43,105 nucleotides of DNA, taken from Bacilli bacterium (GTDB lineage: Bacteria; Bacillota_I; Bacilli_A; RFN20; CAG-826). The position numbers and the translations under genes are program-made. The notes under the pieces were generated by a model, which ran no database searches, was not told the origin of the DNA, and saw nothing but the letters and a program-made list of their open reading frames with translations. The stretch is from the NCBI GenBank assembly GCA_900767605.1, contig CAAFZT010000042.1, forward strand, positions 1 through 43,105, given 5' to 3'. Below, piece by piece: positions 14,126-23,125 of the stretch. Positions within the stretch are counted from its first letter, which is position 1. The number at the start of each line of letters is the position of its first letter.

Positions 14126-16833
14126 CACTCAACGGCATCCGGAGTGACCGGACTTTCATCGATTAAGGTTTCGTCCGGCGTCTCTTCGCCTTCCGCGCCT
14201 TCTTCTCCTTCTTCCGAAGGATCTTCATGCGGCAAGATGGCAATCGAGGCGACGGAATCCTTGTCTTCCACGTTGATGATCTTCACGCCTTGGGTATTGC
14301 GTCCAGCAATCTTGATTTCGCTGAGCGGAGTACGGATAACGATGCCCTTCTTGGTGATGACGAGCAAGTCGTCTTCCGTAGAGACTGCCTTAACGGCAAC
14401 CAAGGAACCAATTTTGGAATTAAGGGCAATCGTAGCAACGCCTTTGGCGCCACGCTTGGTCAAACGGTAACCGTCATAGTGGCGGGTGCTGCCGTCTTCC
14501 AAGGTGATGTCCGTATCTTCCGCATAGCTCATCTTGCCATAACCCTTATTGGTCAAAACAAGGAGCAAACGGCCTTCGAAGGATCCGGTGGCACCGACGA
14601 TTTCGCTGCCATCGCTTAAATCCATGCCACGAACGCCGGCTGCGGTGCGACCCATCGAACGGACGTCTTCTTCGTTGAAGGAGCAAAGTTTTCCGTTGCT
14701 TGAAGCAAGCGAAATGATGGAATTGCCATCCGTCTTCTTCACGTCGAAGAGGTCATCCCCTTCACGGAGAGAGACGGCGATTTTACCATTAGAATGGATG
14801 GAGGCAAATTCCGTCAAGGACGTGCGTTTGACTACACCAAGTTTCGTGACGAAGAAGAGATAGCTATTCTCGCCGTATTCGTCGATTGGAACGATGGAAA
14901 CGACCTTTTCTTCTTTATCGAGGTTGAGGAAGTTCTGGGCAGGCATGCCTTTTCCAACACGTCCAGAATCCGGAATTTGATATCCGCGGAGGCGATAGAC
15001 CTTGCCTAACGTCGTGAAGAAGAGGATATCCGTGTGGGTGAAGGTATGCTTCATCAAAATGACTTGGTCCCCATTGGTGGTCTTCATGCCGGTGATGCCG
15101 CGTCCGCCGCGGTGCTGGGCGGCGAAGGTATCGTCATCCATGCGTTTGATATATCCGTTGCGGGTAAGGGCGACGATGATGTTCTTTTGCGGGATGAGGT
15201 CTTCGTTTTCGATGTCGGCAGCCGCATCCGAGATTTCGGTTAAGCGGTCGTCGCCAAAACGACGCTTCACTTCTTCGAGCTCAACGATCATTTGATCGAT
15301 GATGTTGTCTCTGGAGGAGAGAAGGCGGTTGTATTCGGCAATATTGGCTTCCAATTCCTTCTTTTCGGCTTGGAGTTTATCTTGTTCCATACCCTGCAAG
15401 CGACGGAGGGTCATGGCAAGAATTGCCGCGCATTGACGGTCATTCAAGCCAAAGCGTTCATTGAGGCGAGCCGTGGATTCGGCGTCGTCTTTGGAAGAAC
15501 GAATGATGTGGATTACTTCATCGATGTTATCGTGAGCAAGGATCAAGCCTTCCACGATGTTGAGACGATCGGTGTCGCGGCGGAGCAAGAAGCGGGTACG
15601 GCGAGTGATGACCTCAACCTGAAATTCGATATAGTCTTGAAGAAGGGGGGTGATGCCGAGAGTTTTCGGTGCGCCGTTTTCAAGGCAAAGATTAATTATG
15701 CCGAAATTGGTTTGGAGGGCGGTGTGCTTCAAAAGGTTGTTCACAACCACTTCGGGGATGACGTCCTTGCGGACTTCAATCACCACACGGATGCCCTCTT
15801 TGTTCGATTCATCGCGAACATCGGTGATGCCATCGATGACCTTCGCGCGGACCAAATCCGCGATATTGGCGATCATGTTGGCTTTGTTCACCTGGTAGGG
15901 GATTTCCGTCACGATGATGCGGCTCTTGCCGTTATCCATTTCCTCAATGTGATAACGGGAACGGATGGTAATCGTTCCGATACCGGTTTGATAAGCATCC
16001 AAGATGCCTTGACGGCCAAGGATGATGCCTCCGCTTGGGAAATCCGGTCCCGTCAGGTAGGACTGCATGATCTCCGCGGCGGTCAAAGCCGGGTTTTTCG
16101 CCAAAGCAACGATGGCGTTGATCGTTTCCGTGAGGTTATGCGGCGGCATGTTCGTCGCCATACCAACGGCAATACCTTGAGAACCATTGACAAGAAGGTT
16201 CGGGAAGCGGGAAGGCAAAACTTCCGGTTCCAATTCCGTACCATCATAGTTGCCAACCATGTTAACGGTGTCGCAATCGATGTCGCGCACCATTTCCATG
16301 GCAAGCTTGTTCATGCGAGCTTCGGTGTAACGCATAGCGGCGGGTTCATCGCCGTCAATGGAACCGAAGTTCCCGTGGCCATCCACAAGGGGGTAACGGA
16401 GCGAGAAAGGCTGAGCCATACGGACGAGGGCAAGATAAAGCGCCGAGTCGCCGTGGGGGTGATATTTACCCATGACGTCACCGACGATACGGGCGCATTT
16501 TTTATAGGGTTTGTTCGGAAGCATGCCCGATTCGTTCATGCCGTAGATAATGCGGCGCTGAACCGGTTTCAAGCCATCGCGAACATCGGGAATCGCGCGA
16601 GAGACGATAACCGACATGGAATAATCAAGGAAGGCCGTTTGGACTTCACTGGCAACATCGCGGTCCGTTAAACCGGGGATGATGCCGGAACGTGCTGCCT
16701 CTTCGCCAAACATCGCGTCAGCGGATTGCTGCCCTTCGTGAGAAGCTTTCGCTTCGGGGGTGGAGGTTTCGGAAGGTTCCGAAGTTTCGTCAACGGTTTC
16801 TTCCGAGTTCTTCTTCATTTCATCGTTTTCCAT
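14125..16833 (-). CDS. gyrA: DNA gyrase subunit A
   Basis: A 902-residue subunit of the ATP-dependent type II topoisomerase that introduces negative supercoils. The breakage-reunion domain has PDVRDGLKPVQRRIIYGM, the QRDR HPHGDSALYLALVRMAQ and the catalytic Tyr169 in AAMRYTE. The C-terminal beta-pinwheel carries a variant GyrA box QHRGGRG. Two oddities stand out. A ~56-residue acidic Ser/Glu/Thr-rich extension precedes the conserved start, and the C-terminal tail is very acidic (DPSEEGEEGAEGEETPDET). At the position equal to E. coli Asp87, the protein has Leu134 (codon at 16432-16434), while Ser83 is kept as Ser130. GGAGG lies 7 nt before the ATG, 15 bp behind gyrB. Confidence 0.98.
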   Translation of the reverse strand: MENDEMKKNSEETVDETSEPSETSTPEAKASHEGQQSADAMFGEEAARSGIIPGLTDRDVASEVQTAFLDYSMSVIVSRAIPDVRDGLKPVQRRIIYGMNESGMLPNKPYKKCARIVGDVMGKYHPHGDSALYLALVRMAQPFSLRYPLVDGHGNFGSIDGDEPAAMRYTEARMNKLAMEMVRDIDCDTVNMVGNYDGTELEPEVLPSRFPNLLVNGSQGIAVGMATNMPPHNLTETINAIVALAKNPALTAAEIMQSYLTGPDFPSGGIILGRQGILDAYQTGIGTITIRSRYHIEEMDNGKSRIIVTEIPYQVNKANMIANIADLVRAKVIDGITDVRDESNKEGIRVVIEVRKDVIPEVVVNNLLKHTALQTNFGIINLCLENGAPKTLGITPLLQDYIEFQVEVITRRTRFLLRRDTDRLNIVEGLILAHDNIDEVIHIIRSSKDDAESTARLNERFGLNDRQCAAILAMTLRRLQGMEQDKLQAEKKELEANIAEYNRLLSSRDNIIDQMIVELEEVKRRFGDDRLTEISDAAADIENEDLIPQKNIIVALTRNGYIKRMDDDTFAAQHRGGRGITGMKTTNGDQVILMKHTFTHTDILFFTTLGKVYRLRGYQIPDSGRVGKGMPAQNFLNLDKEEKVVSIVPIDEYGENSYLFFVTKLGVVKRTSLTEFASIHSNGKIAVSLREGDDLFDVKKTDGNSIISLASSNGKLCSFNEEDVRSMGRTAAGVRGMDLSDGSEIVGATGSFEGRLLLVLTNKGYGKMSYAEDTDITLEDGSTRHYDGYRLTKRGAKGVATIALNSKIGSLVAVKAVSTEDDLLVITKKGIVIRTPLSEIKIAGRNTQGVKIINVEDKDSVASIAILPHEDPSEEGEEGAEGEETPDETLIDESPVTPDAVE

Positions 16834-16848
16834 TTTTCGTTCCTCCTA

Positions 16849-18906
16849 TTAGATATCGAGGTTCTTGACGAACTGGGCGTGCTCTTCGATGTATTTACGG
16901 CGCGGAGCAACCTCGTCACCCATCAAATCGGTGAAGCACTTTTCCGCCAAAGCGGCATCGTCAATGGTAATGCGGATCATCTTACGCGCCGCGGGATCCA
17001 TGGTGGTTTCCCAAAGCTGCTGATCATCCATTTCACCCAAACCTTTATAGCGTTGGAAGGGATAGCCCGGCTTTAAGGCGAGTTCCTTTTTCAACACTTC
17101 GAGTTGGGCGTCGTTATAAGCGTAATAGGCGCTGCCTTTGTAATCGATTTTGTATAGCGGCGGTTGAGCAATGTAAACATAGCCGCCATCGATTAACGGG
17201 CGCATGAAGCGATAGAAGAAAGTCAAAAGCAAAATACGGATGTGGTCGCCGTCGACATCAGCATCGGTCATGATGACGATTTTGTGATAACGGATTTTGG
17301 AAACATCGAAGTTATCGCGAATACCACCACCAATTGCAGTGATCATGTTACCGATTTCGGCGTTGGCCCAAATGCGGTCTTCGCGGGCCTTTTCGACGTT
17401 AAGAATCTTACCGCGCAAAGGAAGGATGGCCTGCGTTTCGCGGTCACGTCCATTCTTGGCGGAACCGCCTGCGGAGTTACCCTCAACAATATAGAGTTCG
17501 CATTTTTCCGGATCGCGGCTCGAGCAGTCGGCTAATTTGCCGGGGAGTGTGGTGATATCCAGAGCGGTTTTGCGGATTTTTTCACGCGCAACGCGAGCAG
17601 CATCGCGAGCCTTGCAGGCGAGTTGAATCTTCTCGATAATCGCCTTAGCTTCCGCTGGGTTTTCTTGCAGCCACTGCGAAAGTCCATCGCCGACGATGGT
17701 CGAGACGATTTTGCGAACCTCGGAATTGCCGAGTTTCGTCTTGGTCTGTCCTTCGTATTGCGGGTTGGGGTGTTTCACCGAGATAACGGCCGTCAAACCT
17801 TCACGGCAATCCTCGCCCGTGAAGCTCTTATCGCCTTCTTTTAAGAATTTAAAGGAACGCGCATAGTCGTTAAGCACGCGGCCGAGCGCGAGGTTCAAGC
17901 CCTCAACGTGAGTACCGCCTTCTTTGGTAGAGATGTTGTTGCAGAAGGAATAAATTCCATCCTGCGAATAGGAATCCGTCCATTGGAGAGCGATTTCGCC
18001 ATAAATACGTTCTTTGGTCTCTCCATCGGCAAGCGTCACCTCTTCCGCCCCTTGGCAATAAATCGGAGTGGGATTAACAGGGAGTTTGTTCGTGTCGATG
18101 TAGGAAACGTATTCACGGATTCCGCCGTCGTATTTGAAGCTTTCTTGAACAGGGAGTTCGCCACGTTCGTCAATCAAAACGATCGAGATGCCTCCGTTAA
18201 GGAAGGCCATCTGACGCAAATGGTTGCGAATGGTATCGTAATTATAAACCGTAGTTTCGGTGAAGATGGTGGGATCCGGTTGAAAAGTAACAGTCGTTCC
18301 TCGACCATTTTGATCACCGATTCTCTTCAAATGACCAACGGGATGTCCGCCGTTTTCGAAGCGGATAAAATACTCCCCGCCATCGCGATTGACGTGGACT
18401 TCCATCCACGTGGAAAGAGCGTTAACGACCGAGGCGCCGACGCCGTGAAGACCGCCGCTAACTTTGTAGCCGCCTTCTCCGCCGAACTTGCCGCCAGCGT
18501 GAAGAATCGTAAAGACAGTTTCCACACCGGAGAGTCCACTTTTGGCAACGATGCCAACCGGAACACCACGTCCATCATCCTTGACGGTGATGGAATCTCC
18601 TTTGTGAATAATAACGGTGATGGTCTTGCAATACCCGGCAAGAGCTTCGTCGATGGAGTTATCAACAATTTCCCACACCAAATGGTGCAAACCCGCCGCC
18701 GCAGTGGTAGCAATGTACATGCCTGGACGTTTGCGGACGGCCTCCAGACCTTCCAAAACTTGGAGGTCATTTTCGTTGTAGTTCGCTTTCGCTTTTTCGA
18801 GTTCCTTTTCGTTGGACACGTCTTCCTTCACGTATTGGAAGCGGTCTTCCTCTCGGATCTCGTTCCCCGACGTGGAACCGTCGAGTTTCCTTTCTTCGTC
18901 TGCCAT
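16849..18906 (-). CDS. gyrB: DNA gyrase subunit B
   Basis: A 685-residue ATPase subunit of DNA gyrase. The GHKL ATP site is visible: EIVDNSIDEALAG, VKDDGRGVPVG and SGGLHGVGASVVNALS. The TOPRIM part has YIVEGNSAGGSAKNGRDRET and MTDADVDGDHI, and the C-terminal signature is QRYKGLGEMDDQQLWETTMD. Residues 1-40 are an acidic extension before the usual YNENDLQVLEGLEAVRKRPG. An in-frame ATG exists at 18948 but overlaps recF and has no ribosome site; the ATG at 18906 is preceded by TAGGAGGAAC and lies 1 bp after the recF stop, so I use that start. The subunit partners GyrA, encoded next. Confidence 0.98.
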   Translation of the reverse strand: MADEERKLDGSTSGNEIREEDRFQYVKEDVSNEKELEKAKANYNENDLQVLEGLEAVRKRPGMYIATTAAAGLHHLVWEIVDNSIDEALAGYCKTITVIIHKGDSITVKDDGRGVPVGIVAKSGLSGVETVFTILHAGGKFGGEGGYKVSGGLHGVGASVVNALSTWMEVHVNRDGGEYFIRFENGGHPVGHLKRIGDQNGRGTTVTFQPDPTIFTETTVYNYDTIRNHLRQMAFLNGGISIVLIDERGELPVQESFKYDGGIREYVSYIDTNKLPVNPTPIYCQGAEEVTLADGETKERIYGEIALQWTDSYSQDGIYSFCNNISTKEGGTHVEGLNLALGRVLNDYARSFKFLKEGDKSFTGEDCREGLTAVISVKHPNPQYEGQTKTKLGNSEVRKIVSTIVGDGLSQWLQENPAEAKAIIEKIQLACKARDAARVAREKIRKTALDITTLPGKLADCSSRDPEKCELYIVEGNSAGGSAKNGRDRETQAILPLRGKILNVEKAREDRIWANAEIGNMITAIGGGIRDNFDVSKIRYHKIVIMTDADVDGDHIRILLLTFFYRFMRPLIDGGYVYIAQPPLYKIDYKGSAYYAYNDAQLEVLKKELALKPGYPFQRYKGLGEMDDQQLWETTMDPAARKMIRITIDDAALAEKCFTDLMGDEVAPRRKYIEEHAQFVKNLDI

Positions 18907-18907
18907 G

Positions 18908-19981
18908 TTAGTTCCTCCTAATGGCTTTATTCGAGGCAACATCCACATAGGTTGCGCCTTCGATTGATAATTGTGTCGTCGTCACAAACGCTTGTTGAAA
19001 TTCGCGGAGCAGATCCATCAGGTTTTTCACCCGTTCTGCATCCAGTTCCGAAGTGACGTCGTCAAGAACAAGAATGGGTTTCAAAGCTTCGTCTTCAATT
19101 AAAAAGTAAGGACAAAGCTTTAGCGCGAGAACCGCCAAACGATTCTCTCCTTGGGAGCCATGCGTGGCAATATCCACGCCATGGACCTTGAGAGAGAAAT
19201 CCTCGCGATGAACGCCGACGGACGTCGTCCTGTGGGCCAAATCGCTTTCGCGACTGGCCTCGTAAGCCTTTTTGGCCTTTTTGGCGAACGAATCAGCATC
19301 ACCCCGAACAAAGGGCCGATAAACCAGTTCCGCTTCCGTCTCGGCCCCGCGGAGCCTGCCTAATAGGCCCGGGAGTTGGCGAGACAAGGAATCGCAATAC
19401 TGATTGCGGTACCGAATGATGAATTCTTCCGCCTCGACCATTTGATCAGTGAGGACGTCAAGAAGATTCAAATCCGGGGCGGCTTGCTTTAAAACCGCGT
19501 TCCTTTGTTTGAGGAGTCGCCCGTAATTGGAGATAAGCCGGAAATAGTCCAGGGACTGTTTGGAGAGGCTGATATCAAGGAAGGACCTCCGCTCACTCGG
19601 CGATCCGCAAAACAGGGATACGTCGGAGGGGGAGAATTCGATGACGTTGACGAGCCTCGACAGTTCGCTGAGACGTCGGATGGGCTTCCCGTTTACGTAA
19701 ACTTTCTTTGCGTCTTTAGAGAGCTCCACCCGAATGTTTCGAGTTAGCGTCCCTTCCGACAGCGTGGCATCGATAACCGCCACATTCTTTCCGTCTTGAA
19801 TCAGCACCGCGTCGTCATTGGTTCGGAAGCTTCGGGCCAAGGAGAGAAATTGGATGGCTTCCACCAAATTGGTTTTGCCAGCCGCGTTTTCCCCAACTAC
19901 AGCCGTTATGCCAGGGCCGAAGCCAAGGTCGAGCCGCTCATATCCGCGGAAAGAAGAAAGCTGCAAACGAGTCAGAATCAT
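18908..19981 (-). CDS. recF: DNA replication/repair protein RecF
   Basis: A 357-residue ABC-type ATPase that helps load RecA at single-strand gaps and stalled forks. FRGYERLDLGFGPGITAVVG leads into the Walker A GENAAGKTN (residues ~30-38). The signature motif is GSQGENRLAVLALKL (~280) and the Walker B/D-loop is PILVLDDVTSELD (~305). Full family length. The ATG overlaps the yaaA stop codon by 4 bp (ATGA), so translation is coupled, and its 3' end contains the gyrB ribosome-binding site. Confidence 0.97.
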   Translation of the reverse strand: MILTRLQLSSFRGYERLDLGFGPGITAVVGENAAGKTNLVEAIQFLSLARSFRTNDDAVLIQDGKNVAVIDATLSEGTLTRNIRVELSKDAKKVYVNGKPIRRLSELSRLVNVIEFSPSDVSLFCGSPSERRSFLDISLSKQSLDYFRLISNYGRLLKQRNAVLKQAAPDLNLLDVLTDQMVEAEEFIIRYRNQYCDSLSRQLPGLLGRLRGAETEAELVYRPFVRGDADSFAKKAKKAYEASRESDLAHRTTSVGVHREDFSLKVHGVDIATHGSQGENRLAVLALKLCPYFLIEDEALKPILVLDDVTSELDAERVKNLMDLLREFQQAFVTTTQLSIEGATYVDVASNKAIRRN

Positions 19982-20193
19982 GCGATCCGGAATCTCTTCC
20001 CGTCGACGGCGATTTGATCACCGGGCCGAAGTTTACGACCGCGGCGGTTTTCGTTTTCGCCATTGACGAGTACCTCATTGGCGGCGAGGTAGGACTTCGC
20101 CTCGCCGCCCTCGTGGATGATGTCTGCAAATTTCAAAAATTGTCCAAGCGTAATGTACTCGGTTTTGATTTTGATTTCGTTGATATTGTCCAT
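19978..20193 (-). CDS. yaaA: S4-domain RNA-binding protein YaaA
   Basis: A 71-residue single S4 RNA-binding domain: ITLGQFLKFADIIHEGGEAK, then VNGENENRRGRKLRPGD. In Firmicutes this gene sits between dnaN and recF, where YaaA (RlbA in some strains) is linked to ribosome assembly. The predicted start agrees with known family N-termini. Its ribosome site is poor: the nearest AAAGG is 15 nt upstream. It opens the yaaA-recF-gyrB-gyrA-glycosyltransferase-serS unit. Confidence 0.95.
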   Translation of the reverse strand: MDNINEIKIKTEYITLGQFLKFADIIHEGGEAKSYLAANEVLVNGENENRRGRKLRPGDQIAVDGKRFRIA

Positions 20194-20221
20194 AAAAGAA
20201 AACGTGGCCTTTCGTCCAAAT

Positions 20222-20250
20222 ATAGTTTACTACTACGTAGTAAAAAAAGA
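20222..20250 (-). promoter_or_regulatory. Promoter of the yaaA-recF-gyrBA unit with a 12-bp palindrome
   Basis: On the minus strand TATATT is a -10 candidate, 17 bp downstream of a T-rich weak -35. The spacer holds the perfect palindrome TACTACGTAGTA (20231-20242). A dimeric regulator bound there would block RNA polymerase. The palindrome also touches the end of the dnaN terminator. Confidence 0.4.
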
Positions 20251-20268
20251 AGGCTTTTTTCGCCTTCT
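20242..20268 (-). terminator. Rho-independent terminator of dnaN
   Basis: On the minus strand AGAAGGC (20262-20268) pairs with GCCTTCT (20248-20254) over GAAAAAA and runs straight into TTTTTT. It separates dnaA-dnaN from the yaaA unit. Confidence 0.85.
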
Positions 20269-20296
20269 CTCGTCGCATTTTTTTGCCTTTAAAAAC

Positions 20297-21424
20297 TCAG
20301 TAAGTCCTCATTGGAGTGATGATTTCAATTGCCGAGGGATCTTTGACGTTTTTCGCCACAAAGGGTTTCATTTCGCTTTGGAAGCAAAGGGTCACATCTC
20401 CGGATTTCAATGCACGAATTGCATCCATGACAAAGACGGGGTTGAACGAAACCTCCAAACGCTCCCCGGAATAGGAGAAGGTTTGGATGCTTTCATTGGC
20501 GGACCCGTTGGATTCGCTCTTCGCCTGTACTTCCACCTCATCTTCGCGCATCAAAAGTTTGACGGCGGAATCGCGGTCGGCAGACAAAATGGAGCAAACG
20601 CGGCCAATCGCGGAAAGGAATTCTTGCGAATTCACCTCCAAGAAATAATTGAAGCTCGTCGGAATGATGGATTTATTACCCGGGTGGTCACCGGGGATTA
20701 AGCGGCTGGTGACAATCGTGTTGCCGAACTGGAATAGAGCCTTATGGTCGTCGATACCGACGCGGACATTCGGTTCGTTTTCAAAGAGACGAACGATGTC
20801 GGAAAGAACCCTGGCAGGAACGTTAGCGCAGAAATGAACGTCTTGGCTGATATGAATCGTTTTACAGGCCAAACGAGCCGAATCCGTGGCGATGGCGACC
20901 AATTGACCATTCCCCGCCGCCTCGAGCTTTACGGCCGCCAAAACCGGCCTTTGTTCCTTGGTGGAGGCCGCGAAAGCACTTTGGTCGACGAGCAAAGCGA
21001 TGTCTGCGCAGCTCGCATCGAAGACTTGTCCCGTCACATCAAAGTCGATGTCAGGGTACTCATCCGCGTTGATGCTGTTGAGTTTAACGGAAGAACGACC
21101 CCCGTCAACTTTAGCGATGGAGTCATCGATAACCTCAATACTAACTTCATTAACGTCGACCCGACGAATGAATTCGGTTAGGTTCCTTGCATTGACTAAC
21201 GTTTTGCCCACACTGGCGTTACGGATGATTTCCGTTTCTCCTTCCATGTAGGGGATAGTGACGCGGATTGCTAACTCTGCATTAGATCCTGTTATTTCCA
21301 ATCCCTTTTCGTTCAAATCCAATTTTACGTTAGATAAGACGGGGTTCGGCGATTTAACGGCGACACCATGGCTAGCCGCGTTAAGAGCCTTAAGGAATTT
21401 TTCTTTATTAATTGTGAAACGCAT
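20297..21424 (-). CDS. dnaN: DNA polymerase III subunit beta (sliding clamp)
   Basis: A 375-residue clamp that tethers the replicative polymerase to DNA. It starts with MRFTINKEKFLKALNAASHG and ends with the C-terminal DnaN signature KSGDVTLCFQSEMKPFVAKN, followed by ITPMRTY. Three clamp repeats fit the length. GGAGG lies 12 nt before the ATG. It follows dnaA by 158 bp, and that gap holds a second DnaA-box pair; it is closed by its own terminator. Confidence 0.97.
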   Translation of the reverse strand: MRFTINKEKFLKALNAASHGVAVKSPNPVLSNVKLDLNEKGLEITGSNAELAIRVTIPYMEGETEIIRNASVGKTLVNARNLTEFIRRVDVNEVSIEVIDDSIAKVDGGRSSVKLNSINADEYPDIDFDVTGQVFDASCADIALLVDQSAFAASTKEQRPVLAAVKLEAAGNGQLVAIATDSARLACKTIHISQDVHFCANVPARVLSDIVRLFENEPNVRVGIDDHKALFQFGNTIVTSRLIPGDHPGNKSIIPTSFNYFLEVNSQEFLSAIGRVCSILSADRDSAVKLLMREDEVEVQAKSESNGSANESIQTFSYSGERLEVSFNPVFVMDAIRALKSGDVTLCFQSEMKPFVAKNVKDPSAIEIITPMRTY

Positions 21425-21582
21425 GCGCCTAATATTCCTCCAATTTCATTCTTTAAAAATATTAATAACAATAATAAGAGATGTGAGTTGTGTGGATTGT
21501 GTGGAAAACTCGTTTCCGTCATCCCTCTTAAATTTTAACACGTACCATTTAAGAAGGAAATTTATTTATTATATAAATAATC
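21425..21582. other. dnaA-dnaN intergenic part of oriC: DnaA-box pair, TAA triplets and AT-rich unwinding region
   Basis: Two abutting DnaA boxes read TGTGGATTG (21491-21499, 7/9) and TGTGGAAAA (21500-21508, 8/9). About 14 nt to their left is TAATAACAATAATAA (21463-21477), i.e. four TAA and one CAA triplets in register, the form of the DnaA-trio element that DnaA filaments use to melt the origin in Bacillus. The adjoining 21451-21470 is very AT-rich. The arrangement matches the unwinding region placed downstream of dnaA in B. subtilis. A second AT-only stretch lies at 21559-21583. Confidence 0.65.
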
Positions 21583-22947
21583 TTACGGTTTCAGCTTGTC
21601 CTCCAAGTCCTTTATTGCCTTCTGCATCTCGATGTCAGTTTTCAACAGGTTTTCCACTTTTCCGACGGCGTTCATCACCGAGGTGTGGTCCTTTGAGAAC
21701 AATTTTCCAATCTCGCTGTAATTGAGGGCAAGACATTCGCGACATAAATACATGGATATGTGACGTGCGAGCGCGATTTGCGCCACGCGCATCTTTCCAG
21801 TAATCTGCGAGGGGGTCAGCGCGTAATAATCGGCAACCACGGATACGATTCTTTCCGGGGATAAGACGGTTGCTTCTTGCTTACTTTTGATGAGACTGGA
21901 TATTGCTTCTGCTGCGACATCCGCAGTGATGTGTTTGGTGGGACGGATGTTGATCGTGTAGAAGATGAGACGATTCAAAGCCCCTTCGAGCTCTCGAACG
22001 TTGCTGTTGAATTTCTTCGCCAGCAGGTCGATGACCTCGTCGTCAATGACGCTGGAACTAAGATCCCCTGCCGCGATTTTCGAACGGAGAATTAGTTTGC
22101 TAGTTTCCAAATTTGGCTTTTTGATTTTAACGGATAACCCCTGAGAGAAGCGGGTCTTGAGACGCTCGTCCATTCCATCGATGGTGGAGGGGTCTTGATC
22201 GCTGGTTAAAACGATTTGCTTTTTTGCGTTGGCTAGCGTTTGGAAAACGTTAAAAAACATTTCCATAGTCTTCGCCTTTTTCCGGAGATATTGCACATCG
22301 TCTAGCAAGAGAACGTCCACTTCGTTTCGGAAATAGGCGTTAAAGGATTGATCCGTCTGATAGTTTGTAGCGAAATTAACGAACTCATCGATGAAATCCG
22401 AAGCGGAAATGTATAGAACTTTCAAGTTCGGCTGCTTCTCTTTGATGTAATTCCCGATGGCTTCCAATAGGTGGGTTTTTCCAAGCCCGGAGTTGCCGTG
22501 AATCATCAAGGGGTTGAAGACGTTCCCGGGGTTAGAGGCGATTAAAAGCGCGGCCTGCCTCGCCTCCATATCGCTGTCGCCAACAACAAAGGAATCGAAG
22601 GTGAATCGAGGGTCTAACCTGGCGTTTTTAAAAAAGTGAACTTCGGAATCGGATTTTGAGACAGAGTTTCCATTGCTGAGAAGCTGATCCTTCGACTTGA
22701 AATCCAATTTGTAATTGGTTCCGGTGCATCCATGAACCGCATCGGTGATTTGCTTAAGAAATTTGGTGGAAAAAACAACCGCCGCCAAAGCCGATGGCGC
22801 AGAAATGACCATCGTGTCACCATTTACTTCTGCAATCGAACTCCCCGAGAAAAAGGCTTCGTATACTCGGTCGTCTTCGATGGTTTTCTTGATAGCGGTG
22901 AGGATGGCGGACCACAACTCTTCCCGCTCGGATATCGTTGCGTACAT
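21583..22947 (-). CDS. dnaA: Chromosomal replication initiator DnaA
   Basis: A 454-residue AAA+ initiator. Domain I (1-90) is the helical interaction part, followed by a short linker (~90-115). The AAA+ domain has Walker A GNSGLGKTHLLEAI (~147-160), Walker B VLLLDDVQYL and the sensor/arginine-finger region MDERLKTRFSQGL. The C-terminal DNA-binding helix-turn-helix has the signature KDHTSVMNAVGKVE. The ATG at 22947 lies 8 nt behind a perfect TATAAT (22956-22961), which leaves no room for a ribosome-binding site; the mRNA should be leaderless or nearly so. A DnaA box lies between the -35 and -10, so DnaA probably represses its own gene. Confidence 0.98.
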   Translation of the reverse strand: MYATISEREELWSAILTAIKKTIEDDRVYEAFFSGSSIAEVNGDTMVISAPSALAAVVFSTKFLKQITDAVHGCTGTNYKLDFKSKDQLLSNGNSVSKSDSEVHFFKNARLDPRFTFDSFVVGDSDMEARQAALLIASNPGNVFNPLMIHGNSGLGKTHLLEAIGNYIKEKQPNLKVLYISASDFIDEFVNFATNYQTDQSFNAYFRNEVDVLLLDDVQYLRKKAKTMEMFFNVFQTLANAKKQIVLTSDQDPSTIDGMDERLKTRFSQGLSVKIKKPNLETSKLILRSKIAAGDLSSSVIDDEVIDLLAKKFNSNVRELEGALNRLIFYTINIRPTKHITADVAAEAISSLIKSKQEATVLSPERIVSVVADYYALTPSQITGKMRVAQIALARHISMYLCRECLALNYSEIGKLFSKDHTSVMNAVGKVENLLKTDIEMQKAIKDLEDKLKP

Positions 22948-22955
22948 ACGGCGTT

Positions 22956-22983
22956 ATTATAAAAGTTTTCCACAAAATGCCAA
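22956..22983 (-). promoter_or_regulatory. dnaA promoter (leaderless, with an internal DnaA box)
   Basis: On the minus strand TTGGCA (22978-22983), a 16-bp spacer and TATAAT (22956-22961) form a near-consensus promoter. The spacer holds the DnaA box at 22966-22974. The expected start site is ~2 nt before the dnaA ATG. Confidence 0.75.
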
Positions 22984-23125
22984 GAAAAGGATTCCAAAAA
23001 TTTACTTTTCCACATTTTCGACATAAAAAATAAATTTTTGTCCCGTTTTCATCGGATAAAAGTTATGCACTTATCCACATTGTGGAAAACTCAATTCGTT
23101 TCCATTTACTACTTTTTGGGTGTGG

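Noticed and set aside
15292..16671. Long plus-strand open frame (459 codons) opposite gyrA
   Set aside because: It is antisense to the conserved gyrase coding sequence, has no ribosome site and a shadow-like composition. The frame is open because of gyrA codon use.
17908..18921. Plus-strand open frame opposite gyrB
   Set aside because: Antisense to conserved ATPase and TOPRIM motifs of gyrB; no start signals or recognisable domain.
18907..18948. Upstream ATG of gyrB
   Set aside because: It lies inside recF without a ribosome site; the ATG at 18906 has a strong AGGAGG.
21559..21583. AT-only stretch after dnaA as a terminator
   Set aside because: The possible stem is only five A-T pairs; more likely part of the AT-rich origin DNA.
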